Assembly: GCA_038503065.1 (NCBI GenBank) | Contig: JBCAMK010000011.1 | Location: 1,798,001-1,862,000 of the forward strand | DNA: 64,000 bases | Direction of reading: 5' to 3' | DNA from: Paragyromitra xinjiangensis | Taxonomy: Eukaryota > Ascomycota > Pezizomycetes > Pezizales > Discinaceae | Part shown: in pieces, positions 35,517-46,259 of the stretch | How the letters are laid out: every line of letters begins with the position of its first letter | How positions within the stretch are numbered: position 1 is the stretch's first letter | Notes under the pieces: model-generated | What the model saw: the letters and a program-made list of their open reading frames with translations, nothing else | What the model was told of the DNA's origin: nothing | The model's database searches: none | Translations under genes and position numbers: made by a program

Positions 35517-35997
35517 TAGACAGATGTGTTCGTGATGCGGTTTCAGGCGACGGAATCTGTCTTGGCACAGTGATCCGAAGGTTAAAATTTTATTTTAAAT
35601 AAGCGGGAAAAGATAAAATTACTAGCTAAACTCTAATAAATTCTCACAACTTTGGTTACTAAAACCAAATTTTACAAGATCCTCTTCAATGGCTATTGAT
35701 GGTCTGGCAAATTTTCAAAGTTTAATTAAGGGTGCTTGGGCCTCAGTTGCTATGGGAGAATTGGTCTTGGCAGCAATATTTGGTCAAGTTCAAAAGTTCA
35801 TTGAAAAATGACTGTACATGATGGGAGCTTGAGAAGAACTTCTTAGGGAGCTCCTGAAGTAGGTCAACTTCACTATGGAATTGAAAGTTTTCATCTTTAT
35901 TCTTGTTTTTTTTGGTGAATTTTGAAAGCTAGGTGAATTTGGGGGGGGGGATTCCAACGTCTGTGCGCCGAAACCGCATCACGAGCATATCTGTCTA
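35517..35997. mobile_element. 481-bp hAT-like MITE abutting the pogo element
   Basis: Inverted ends of about 30 bp: AGACAGATGTGTTCGTGATG then CGGTTTC, against AGACAGATATGCTCGTGATG then CGGTTTC. The flanks AAAGTACC (35509-35516) and TAAGTACC (35998-36003 and the two bases before) match at 7 of 8, which fits the 8-bp duplication of hAT elements. A 10-base G run lies at 35941-35950. No open frame. The left flank is only 9 bp from the pogo terminus. Confidence 0.7.
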
Positions 35998-36003
35998 AGT
36001 ACC

Positions 36004-38411
36004 GTACACTGCCCCTACGGTGCTTAGAATCTGTAGGTAGTAGAAGTGAAGTTTCCGCAATGGGTGGCTTTCCGTCAGCCGGGTTGGTTTGGAGATAATA
36101 GACTCTCCGGAGCCGTTCTGAAATATGTGCGGGATCCTATCGGAGATATGGCTGTCTTGTCTAGGGTTACGAAGTGCGACAAGGTAATTCTTATCATGGT
36201 CTCATCTTTGTGCGTGTAGCTCCGCAGATGTCTTTGTAGAGCGCAGGGCAGGGCAGTGGTAAGAGGTCCTAGCACACATGATATCGATTGTTCAACTTAC
36301 GGGTAATAGTGATACAAGGAACGTTGTGGGATTGAGTGGGCTATGATCGAACACTCCCTCCTAGAGTAACTACCCCACAGGAGGCCTGTTAACTCTGCAG
36401 TCATCGGACAGAATGTCTGCAAAGTATTCAAGGTGATTAGGTCTTAGCTTTGGACTCGAGGGAAGGGGCCCCGGATATGGAGATAGTTACATATGCGTAT
36501 GTGGCTATTTTCTCAAGTCAGTGCCCCTCAAGGATAATTCATGGTTTGTTTCTAAAGCCGATGTTTCATGCGGGTCACTGACTATGATGAGGAAGATACA
36601 GGTAGGAATTATACCATTTAAGGTACCATTGGGAGGTGTAGGTGTGTGAAGGTATGATTCAATTCGTAGGTGCCTGCATCAATTCGACGAGGCTTGCGGG
36701 TCTTGGTGTCTTGGGTTCGTGAGTAGTGTAGCGCTTGGTTATCCAGCTGTTGACATTCTCTCTTCCTTTCTTCTGTGATAACTAGATGGTATCGTTGTCT
36801 GTCATATATTGTTGGCGTGTTCTTTTTCGCTTTCTAGAAATAATGGCGACTCGGAACATTCCTATGTAGGAATAAGCCACAGCACGAAACCTACGGTGCG
36901 CAGCAGCCATAGCTATAGGCAGTAGGGGATGGGAACGAGCCTACCTTTGTGGCTCATAACAAGGTTACATCATCTATTTGATTACATGCACTAGAAAGTA
37001 ATTTTCTATAGGCTCGTCGGGCACTAGCCGCTTTGGGGTGTCACCGAAGGTTTGAATAAACGCGTACTTGCTTCCCTTCCCAGGTTTGAAATTCGGGGTT
37101 TTATCGTCTTCAGAATGAAATCGTTTGAATCAATCTGGTGGGAAGAGAGAATTTGCCTCAGGTCTAGTAGCGAGTGAGAAGGCTTCCTTGATGGAATGTG
37201 AGAAAAAAAACACTATTTAGCCGAAAAGCGGATCTCATATGGTGAGTCTGGTCTAACAGCTGTAGCAGCCCTAAAAAAAGAAGCAACAGTAGAAATAGTG
37301 CATAAGACTGTTCTGAGATAAATGGTTGCTTTTGGCAAGGCGAGGTCAAACTATTTCATGCTACAGTCAAATCTCTCTACCAGGGTTCCGCTTGTAAGGA
37401 TATCTGCTCTGTAAGAATACATCTATGATTCCGGCCTTGACAGGAACTACTTTTTGTGCACCGGTTCTCTCAAAAATATGACCTGGTGCCCCGCTCGGAG
37501 CCGAATACCTGCACGTTCAAAACCTGATCACGCTAGACGAGAGAGACTTAATTACTACATCATTGGCAAATTGAGGTTTCAATGTAGTGGCGAACTTTCG
37601 TTGGGTCGACATGCCAGAGTAATAGTGGTATATTTCTGGCATTAAGATATATGCAGTTTTTGGTGTTGCTATTAGAAGCGATATCACAATGGGGCCTCCA
37701 GTAACTTTGATTATATGGAGGATCTCGATATCATCCTGCGGTCTTTACAACGGATCAAGGGTACATGTAGTTACGAAACAATAGGTTTGTTGCACAGTCT
37801 GTCACTCGGATTTTATGAAGTAATCAAGATACAATATAACCAGCAATCTCTGCATGGCCTGACCTGGTAGGTATTTTACTTCGTACACAGCCCGGCTTCA
37901 GGCTTAAGTAGTGCTTTGCTAATATGTACCCTACGAGCTCTTGATGGAGGCCTTTTTTCCGCACGTTGAACATTGGTGTTCACCCAAGAGGTTTGGGTGG
38001 GGGATTGTAGCAGAAGCATGTGGGGGCGAATTTCGTTCATTTCGCCGCGTCCCTTAAGCTTAGTTTGATCCAAATAGAAAAGCCTACCGTATTACATGAA
38101 ATTGTTTAAGCACATTACATCCCTGGTTGCATATGAGTTGAGTATCTAAGATAGGCAACCACCATAGACGGAAAGGGACCATCGGGTTCATACATTCTAC
38201 AATATTTCCGCCGTCCTTTTCGGGGCACCTGTAATTGATCGTAGTATTACATGCTTGATCCTTTGGTTTGCAAATATTTCGGCTAGTGTCACCGTCCCAT
38301 CTCGCACAGCATGATTTCTCGATGCTCTCCTCCTCCGCTCTCACATCCCACATATCCGTCCCAAAATTTTCCACTGTATTCATTAGATCCATATTTCTTC
38401 GAGGGGATCGA
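36004..38411. other. Gene-free region upstream of gene C
   Basis: No gene supported. A TACATGTAGTTAC palindrome is at 37762, and a GGCAGTAGGGGATGGGAACG repeat at 36913-36940, also found near 2738 and, inverted, near 58350, marks another dispersed element. Confidence 0.5.
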
Positions 38412-39544
38412 ATGAATTCCCCACCTCCCAGTTTCCGGCCTGTGTCGGATGAGTCGTCTTCTGGCTCGAGCGGCGATAGTGAACTCTCTTCCATTAGTAC
38501 TCGTTCTGATTCTACAGATCTCATCAGTGAAGCTAGGCCGGGACCTGTGAATACTACTTTGGAAAGTACTGCTGTTGCCAGACTTGAGATAAAACCGCGT
38601 ATGAAAGCCTACCAGTTGAGCGATAGTACGAAAGATCAGATGCTTCGTCATGCACTAGAGATGCTAGAGCACTGCGAGGCAGAGAATCAACTCCTCAGAG
38701 AACAACAAGTAAGTGGGGTTTGGATTCGCATGGCTTCACTTTACTAATTAGCATCACTCACAAGTATTATCAACTTCAGTTAGCTGAAGAGACGATGAGA
38801 ATTTCACCTACTAATCCACTTCATGATTCATCAAATATCTCGTTGTTCGTTCTCTCTAGCTCGAAGCCGTTAGAACAAAAGACCGAGTTATCCATCGACG
38901 ATATCGGATCCGAATTAGGTCAGGCAAAATTGACAACAACCGACTCATCGGGCACGAACTCAACAAGTAGCCGAAGTAACGAAGGAGCCAGCAGTTGGGC
39001 TAGCGCTAGCCGTGAAGTCTATTCCGCCGAGAATACACTTGAGCTAAGCGCTTCCACCATGATGCCCTCTCCTATATTAAGGGTAGAGGTGAATCGACAG
39101 GGAAACCATCGCCCTCCAAGTGTCTTTTACTCAATACTGTCCAAAATCTCTACAATTGGGCAATCCGCAGTAGAGAAAGCTAGTGCGATACTAGGTGTTG
39201 ACGCTCTCGCAGGGCCTAGCGTCCTAGGAAAGTCAAGACCCACTGTTGCAACAGCTAACCTCTCGTACCATGCTGTGGCCCTCGGACTCAAAGCGTCTGA
39301 TCCTGATGCGGCACAAAAGTGGAAATTACTCAAAACCAAGGCCACAGACTGGCTTTGCCTTATCCAACCAGATTGGAAAACCGCATCCGGAATCAGGATC
39401 ACTACAGTGATGTCCCTCGGAAATCAAATCAGAAATACGCCGGAACTGGCGGGCATCAATACGAGAGAGATACCGCTCAGAAGGTTTATCGTCCACATTA
39501 GGAATATGCGGCGTAAATCTCGTGCTCGGAAGAAGGTAAATTGA
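38412..39544 (+). CDS. Unrecognised coiled-coil family gene, paralog C (353 aa)
   Basis: Exon 1 is 38412-38708 (ATG-AAT-TCC) and exon 2 is 38780-39544 (TGA). The 71-nt intron is near consensus: GTAAGT...TTACTAAT...CTTCAG, phase 0. The N-terminus is Ser/Pro-rich and acidic. Exon 1 ends in a heptad-like coiled coil (MLRHALEMLEHCEAENQLLR). The middle is Ser/Thr-rich. The C-terminal ~95 residues align with gene D: ANLS-x5-[LM]GL-x3-DP-x4-KW-x2-[LV]K-x5-W-[LM], then QI-x3-E-[LF]-[AS]-GI and a basic end (RNMRRKSRARKK). Function unknown; the basic tail and lack of signal peptide suggest a nuclear or cytosolic protein. Confidence 0.8.
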
Positions 39545-39994
39545 GAATGGTACATATTTGGGATGACAATTCTTAAGAATAAAAGGTACGCGCCGTTGTT
39601 TCTCAGTTTTGGAGATAGAAGGAAGGCTGAATTTAGAACATTAGTGTGTTGTCAGGGCTAGAAATTGGAGTACTCCACAGATCTATGTCGGATATCAGTA
39701 GTAAGATGAGGGAATAACTTTTGTCGGTGTAACGGTGTAAATCAATATCACGAATCCCGGTATCTTAGGGCAGTACTAGTTTTCTGGGAAGCATTTTTGG
39801 AAGCAGTGGGTATCGCTTGCCGTGCCTTACTAGAACTCTCATAAATACCGTGTCTAAAAGGCCTGCTTTACAAGGGCTAATTGATGGGATGCTAATCCAT
39901 TGTAACATTGTAACACCTCATTAACAATTACTCTGAATTTATTAGTATAGATCTTTTGATGCTCACATTCTAATTTTCATCTGTCGTGATGGGC

Positions 39995-40105
39995 CTGTCT
40001 CGTTCCCAGCCTATTTTTCCATAATTATTGTATTTTATTCAGTCTTGCTTAGAGACGCGTGAGGTACGAACCTTGGCGCCAAGCACAAGTCTGGGCACGA
40101 GACAG
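39995..40105. mobile_element. 111-bp MULE-like MITE with perfect 9-bp target duplication
   Basis: The ends CTGTCTCGTTCCCAGC and CTGTCTCGTGCCCAGA are inverted, flanked on both sides by GTGATGGGC (39986-39994, 40106-40114). The core carries ACCTTGGCGCCAAGCAC, the same palindromic core as the degraded foldback at 7672-7793. Same family as 371-446. Confidence 0.8.
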
Positions 40106-40114
40106 GTGATGGGC

Positions 40115-40697
40115 GGCAGTATTAAATCTATCGTCTAGTGGCAAACTGCGATGTTTAGGCTTCTAGTGGCGTGTCCGTTAGGTCGTAGATGCCTTGCTAT
40201 ATTCTGCTGCTTAATGAATCTTCTTCTGTGCGATAGATGGCGACTCAAATTCATACCTGTAGATTTCCTGTTCGAGTTCCTTGGTAATTCTAAACATGCC
40301 ATTGCCCTACCAACCCGTAAATAATTTTAAGTTGTACGACTCTCAGACCTTTGCTAGAAAGTCAATATCAATTCCCGTTACCAGAATCCCGTGATTCATC
40401 CGATCACCGTCCATGGGCCTCCTCATACGGTTCCCGAAAGTCTTCCGAGTAATACACGGAGAAAGTTCAATGGCCACATAACACGTTCTAACTAAAGTAG
40501 AGTTAGATAGGAGTGATTTGAAAACCCGCCCTAGTCCACAAAGGGTGCAGTTTCCCACCTATATAACCCGTGGCCGTTGGCTTCTGTTTCTAGGGATTGT
40601 TAAATGTTTTAAAAACAACGCTTTAGAGGTACGGATAATTTTTAAAAGAATGTAAACTTATGGATATATTCAAGTGAACATTGGCAAAAAAATGGAA
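40115..40697. other. Spacer between MITE and tRNA-type gene
   Basis: No gene seen; one 71-codon frame (40343-40558) without supporting features. The run of T on the minus strand at 40686-40691 is the likely Pol III terminator of the adjacent tRNA-type gene. Confidence 0.5.
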
Positions 40698-40868
40698 GAG
40701 TGCACGAGGAATCGAACCCCAATCTGGCCCGTTGCCACCGCAGGTTCATGCAGTTGACCACACCGGTAGTCTCTCAGAAACTGCGCAGGATCCGACGTGA
40801 ATCGAACGCAGAGCCTGGACAATTCTCTACGGCACAACGGACTTGCCTAACCATTCGGCCATACACTC
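40698..40868 (-). tRNA. tRNA-type gene with ~95-nt insert, copy 1 (isotype unclear)
   Basis: The outer ends GAGTGTA and TGCACTC pair over 7 bp as an acceptor stem. A D-arm (GGCCGAATGGTTAGGC, Ser/Leu-like A box) and a T-arm with TTCGATT loop are present. The anticodon-side stem GTCCGTTG/CAACGGGC encloses a long insert holding a 7-bp hairpin (CGTAGAG/CTCTGCG) and a second B-box-like GCGTTCGATTC. A poly-T tract follows the 3' end. The homologous gene at 46077-46243 keeps these stems through compensatory changes. The anticodon cannot be fixed because the insert lies in the loop. Confidence 0.6.
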
Positions 40869-42619
40869 ATAAATAAATTTAACAGTAAGACTCATTTAAC
40901 GTGCTGCAAGGGTAGCCGCCATAGCTTCAAAGATAAGATGATCAATGAGCAAAACAAAATCAGGTCAAGTTCAAGTTAGGTATGCAACGAGAAAGATAAA
41001 TTGAGCTTCAAGATATTTTAAGCATATTTAAACGATTGGAATCGCTTGCTGTAGATTGGATGACGAGGGAAGAGACGGCAAAGCTTTACTTTCAGAGCCT
41101 TGATGCCTAACTAATGCGGACCTCATTACAGTCGCTCCTAGCCACTGGATGAAACTGGGCAGTTGACGAACAGAGGCCGTAGTTTCAGAGATTTCTACAA
41201 CTCTCTCGAATTTTACAAAGATTCTAACTACGTGATGGCCTGAAATATCTTACAAATGAGATCTGTTGCTGGCTGGGCTCGGGCCCCACTGCTTCCTGAC
41301 TTGAGGCCTTGGGGCTCGTAGCCTTTTGCTTTTTCTCAGCGAAGTTTGTCAAATGCCTGATTTCGTCGAGTGGCTGGTAGTGACCGCACCCGGTATCGGT
41401 AAATGACTCATGATTAACACTTGATCTTGACCCTGTAGCTTGCGCCTACTCAGTCCGTGGGCAAATGGGTTAATGTTCCGTTGAGACAGGCTTTCTTGTG
41501 GTAGTTAGCTTTGTTGACCGAAGCTAGATGGCTCCGAGAGGACTACTGATATGGCGAACTGCTTTTCTATATTGATATTAATCTCTTTGATGTAGCTGTT
41601 AGATGATACAGGTCGACAGGGACAGAATCTGAGCTTTTCTTGGCAGCTTTCGCATTTAAGTACCTCATCTGCTCACTCCCTCCAGCCGTCACTAAAGACA
41701 GATAGCCGACGACCGTTACGCCGCAGCCTGCAATGCCCGAGGCAGATAGGAACTGATGAAAGGAGACAGTTTCCCTCATATGTCACCTAAAAAGGGTGAC
41801 GAGGGATCTTACTGGCGGTGATAGGTATGTCCCTGAAATATTCAGTTACAAAGATAGAAATAAATCGAAAAGGGTCGCGAATATGCTTATAGTTTGAAGA
41901 AACTTGTCATTTTTTGGTGGCAAGCGATAGTCGCTCTATGCTCCGAATAGTTATCAAGACTATCAATAGTGCATATCAGCAGCTTAAATGGGGGATGCCG
42001 AACGCTGGACGGCAAAATTTCGTCTCTAGAAGCCTCGATCTTTGGACAACCTGCCCCCCACATAGCACGAAGTCGATCTTTCCAGTGACACTGCACACAC
42101 TAACTAATCTCCACTACGATATAGAAGTTCTCCCCGGGGGATTGCTTGTGTTCATTACCTCTTGTACATCAGTAAGAATAATTATAGCTCCGGGGGGTTT
42201 GCTGCGTCTCCCCAGGAGACGTTTCTCTCCCTGACCTCCCTGGCCTCCTGCATGGAATCGATCCGTGACCACCTCCTCCCAGCCCCTCACAGGTTTTGAC
42301 TTCCAAAGCCACGATACCACACCTCCCGGGCGCTTTTGGAGGTGTACCCGCGCTCTTGAGTTCCTCCCCTGGGAATTAGAGATTCTGAGGATTCTGAGCT
42401 TTACCCCGGCCCTGATCCACACCTAATTTCCCCTGTTGCACGTCGTCACCCTTATATCTCCTACATCCGCACCCATTACTTTCTCTATCCACCCCTTCGC
42501 CATGGACGTGTCTTTCACAGGTACTAACTCTGGATAGGCTTGTCGGGAGGGGCCTCTATAGTAACCATTGAATCGGCTACCAAATAACAGCTTAATCCAC
42601 CGCTTCGGCGCCTCGAGGT
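40869..42619. other. Gene-poor region with C-rich tail
   Basis: No confident gene. From about 42180 the plus strand becomes pyrimidine-rich with CCTCC blocks; a frame on the minus strand (42114-42422) is low-complexity and not called. Confidence 0.45.
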
Positions 42620-42720
42620 CCTCTGCCTGGCAGCAGCCAAATCCATTGCTTCCGAGCCTCCGAATCGACTGTTGAATTTACTGCTGAATAGACGCCTCTA
42701 CAAACTCCTGTGGACTCCAT
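42620..42720 (-). repeat. Decayed copy of the 33.8-34.4-kb minisatellite
   Basis: On the minus strand it reads CTATTCAGCAGTAAATTCA, CAGTCGATTCGGAGGCTCGG and then GCTGCTGCCAGGCAG, the same motifs and order as the compound array in the pogo-nested insertion. The surrounding 42230-42890 is similarly biased and may be the rest of a decayed copy of that element. Confidence 0.6.
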
Positions 42721-45700
42721 GTAGATATAGTGGACTCTCCTAGTCCCTCTTGGAGTGCTTGCTGCCTTCTCCCTGTGTCTCCTGGCAGGAGCGAGCCATG
42801 GTCAGCTCTTCTCTGAAGGCACAACTACGCCCTGAGCCTCACGGCCTCCCAAGCCTCCTGGAGCCGAGGGAGTAGAAAATTGTTTTCGCTGGCGCTACTC
42901 TGCGACGAACCCAAAACTTGGTATTATCACACCAGCAGTTCTCTCTCACCATAACAAATCCAGTGCGTAAAAGAGCGGTCTTTACCAACTCTCCATCCGC
43001 TCCGATCCACTATTTCCTATACTTCTTGGCAAGGTCAACATACGACTTAGTCCGATGCTGATCTTAGGCCACAAATTAAGCTCTGAGCATTAAGGCAGAG
43101 TAAGATCAGCTGTTGTGTTAGTTCACTCCAGCAGTTTCCAGCAGTAAATGGGGTTTAAAGGTTTATCTCCCAATATACCGGTTATATAAGGTTCTAAAGG
43201 AATGTTATAATTAAACACCGGGTGGCTTATGGTGAACCAATGTACCAATAACCTGCGTCGTTGGTCGTGATGAGCTAGCAGGGAAGAGTCCTATCACTCG
43301 GAGAGGAGAATATCTGAGATACAGTCTCGGGATCCTAGCCTACAGTATGCATGATAACAACTAACGATTATAGATACTTAAACAACGGCTGCTGTACTGC
43401 ATCTCTCAAAACGTTGGCCGCGTGATAGGGGCCCTGCAGACACAGATTACTTAACGCAGCCGATATCGGGGCAACAATCCGCCATGATATACCAAACCCT
43501 GTGCTACACATTGGACACGTTCTTCCACTCAAAGAACGTAATTGCTTGACGGGCAGCGCAACACCCCTTTTGTTAGGTACATGAGACCATCAGAGTTCTC
43601 CAGGATGCTACAAACTACTTTAAAACGCTTTGAGGTTTCAGTTTAGAGCTAAGATAGGCTGGTTTGCGTCAAAATAACTGCAATGTGCGGTTATAGCAAA
43701 CTCGATAAGCTCTAGTACCTTCAGGGATAAAGCAAGCGCAAGGCCAAACAGGACACACCAGGCCGGCAGACCGGAAACAATATAAACAACACGAGACAAG
43801 GCATTGCCAAGTGGATGACACAAATTAAACCCTTCTATTTTCAGCTCATGCATATTCCTTGCTACTACTTTTATGTCTTTTCCATCGTCCTCTCGACGTT
43901 TTACGAAGCAGGGCAGTCCCTCCCGGGCCATGGTTCAAACTGGACACCCCAGAGCAGATAGCTCGCTTAGTCCCGGCATGGATTTACCCTAGGGCTATGC
44001 TTTAATACCACGGGCCACGCCGTAAAGACTGTAGGGACCATGGGGGACCATAATCCTGGTCATGGGAGCTTTTATGTCCTCCCGTCTTCAGTTAAAAGCT
44101 GCTACTTGCGGTACTACTGGATCTAAGAATAGCCGATAAGGCCTCAAGTATTGTCGGAGAAGTCTATTGGGTGTAGAAAGTTGGGATCGATAGGTATTGG
44201 GTTCAAGGGTTATTGAGATGCTCCCTCTCCTGCAGTGGTCGTGGCATCGGATAGCCGGGACAGAGGTAGGGAATTGCTAGGGCCATGTAGGGCACTTTAA
44301 TAACTCTCCACCATGGATGGGCCAGACAGGGTTCTCGTCACCCACAGTTCTTGGAACTTTAACCCAAGGCGGACTACTTCCAGAAGTCTGTCCGGTCTTG
44401 AAGCCTAGCTAGGTGACTGTAGATACCCCGTAGTCCGCCCCGGGCGGTTGCGTACACTGGCTGTACATCTTTTTTCTATTAGAGTCAGTAAACTATTTAG
44501 ATACTATCTAACTCGTGGAGCTGGTAAGGAGGCCTGTGCAATATCTCGCCGTAGGTTAGGAATTGATGCGGTAGAGTAATTGGAAACTGATGCTTGAAGT
44601 TTCGTTAGAAGATGTCGTATCACGTCGCAGCACAGGGTAAGCTGTTCTAACCTCCAGTAATTAGCCTAATTATGATCCTGTTCAAAGTGTCAACATTAGC
44701 GGTCTAATGCCCACCGCGGATCCAATCCGATCAGTTCTGGTTTAAGACTTCAAGAATTTACTTTGCCCCAAACCAAAATTCAGTTGGTGAACGGCACATA
44801 CTAAAGACATTTCTGGAGGAGGAGGAACGAAACGAGGGGAGAGATCGTTTAAGAGTAGGCTATTGTATTATGCGTTTTGTTGTATGACAACTTCAGCATG
44901 TTCTGGTTCACGCAGACTTCCTCGGCATCCGGATTCGTTCTACTAAGATCTGATTAGTTGGAGGACAAAGCTTAGAAACTTATCGGCAAGCTAAAGAAGG
45001 ATATGGCGCAGGGCTGCTACTGCAATTGGGAAACCCCTCTTGATGTCATTATCTGATAACGCCTCCCGATCATCGGACGCTCCAAGATTTTCAGAGAGTG
45101 GGCCTCCTTAATTGCCAAAGATGACCTACCACGGGTGATAAGTCAGGGCGTTAGTTAGTAATCATCAACTTGATACTCTCCAAGATGGCGGACAGTTTTG
45201 AGGAGTATTAGTAGAGGGTTTGGAGGGAGGTGGCTTATCCCTTCAACTGCGGGAGGGTACAGCATGTTTACATATAGTAGTGGATGCTGGCGAGTTGGAG
45301 AAAGAAAGTACGTGCCGTGGTTTTACCGTAGGGCTGAATGATGCGGTGTCTTAGGAAGGTTGGAGAATGCTGGATACAGATATGTGCTTACCTTAGGTGG
45401 GCAGTTCCCCCTCACATACTCCTACCGTTACCAATGGATCATTTGATGCAAGGTTAATATAAGCACTCTCAATCTATGTTGGAACTCACTCTAGAGTTTA
45501 AGGAATCATATCAAATGTAGTTTATATGGTCAACTTTGTTCCCGTGTGGCATGGACCGCGTGGTGCTGGATGCGGGGGGCGTAAGGGGGTCGATAAGGCA
45601 GTAGGGGAACTAGCAGATAGGGTTAAGGAGTAAAATTGAGAGAAAGCGGAGGGACCTCGCTGCGGAGCAGCTGCAAGCTCTTTCTAAGAACGAAGACCGA

Positions 45701-46076
45701 GTAGTTGTGAAAAAGGGAGAGCACGGATATCTCGCCGAGCAGGATAGAGTGTAATAATAGTATTGAGATGACAGAGTGAGGGTTTGTCGAAGACGGACCA
45801 ACTATTACTGGTGTTTCCTCTTGTACGACGGAGATGGGGAGCGATGAAATGAACAGCAAAGTTGACCCCGGCGGTATTTATTTTACTGGAGCTGGGTGAA
45901 GAAATGGCTTAAATACAAATTGGGGTTTTAGTATCATCCTTACCATATATCCATCCTCGTTGCGTGTTAGTAACATGACTTTGTTCATGGCGGTACGCTG
46001 TGAAGTTCGTAGAACTAGATCCCACAAATACCAAGGAGCAGCAAGTCGAATAGGACTGTTTAGTAGATATATTCAT
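42721..46076. other. Gene-poor region
   Basis: No gene supported. An ATG-started 97-codon frame at 43638-43931 (minus) encodes a hydrophobic stretch near its C-terminus but has nothing else to support it. Confidence 0.45.
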
Positions 46077-46243
46077 GAGTGCATGGCCGAATGGTAAGGC
46101 AAGTTCATTATTGCTGCGGGTTTTTGTCCAGGTTCCGCGTTCGATTCACGTCGAGCGAGGTTTCTGAGAGACTACCGGTGTGGTCAACTGCAGCTACCTG
46201 CGGAGGTAATGGATGATTTCGGGGTTCGATTCCCCGTGCACTC
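46077..46243 (+). tRNA. tRNA-type gene with ~95-nt insert, copy 2 (isotype unclear)
   Basis: The acceptor halves GAGTGCA and TGCACTC pair perfectly, the D-arm is GGCCGAATGGTAAGGC, and the T-arm is CGGGG-TTCGATT-CCCCG. The stem GTTCATTA/TAATGGAT encloses an insert with hairpin GCGGG/TTCCGC around the same TTGTCCAGG loop as copy 1, a second GCGTTCGATTCACG box and the conserved block ACTACCGGTGTGGTCAACTG. A TTTCTTTTTTTT Pol III terminator follows. Stem positions differ from copy 1 by paired substitutions. Confidence 0.6.
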
Positions 46244-46259
46244 TTTCTTTTTTTTGCCG

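Noticed and set aside
42114..42422. 102-codon minus frame rich in Gly/Arg
   Set aside because: Low complexity in a purine/pyrimidine-biased, repeat-derived region.
43638..43931. ATG-started 97-codon minus frame with a hydrophobic stretch
   Set aside because: Single weak feature only; length and composition are compatible with chance.
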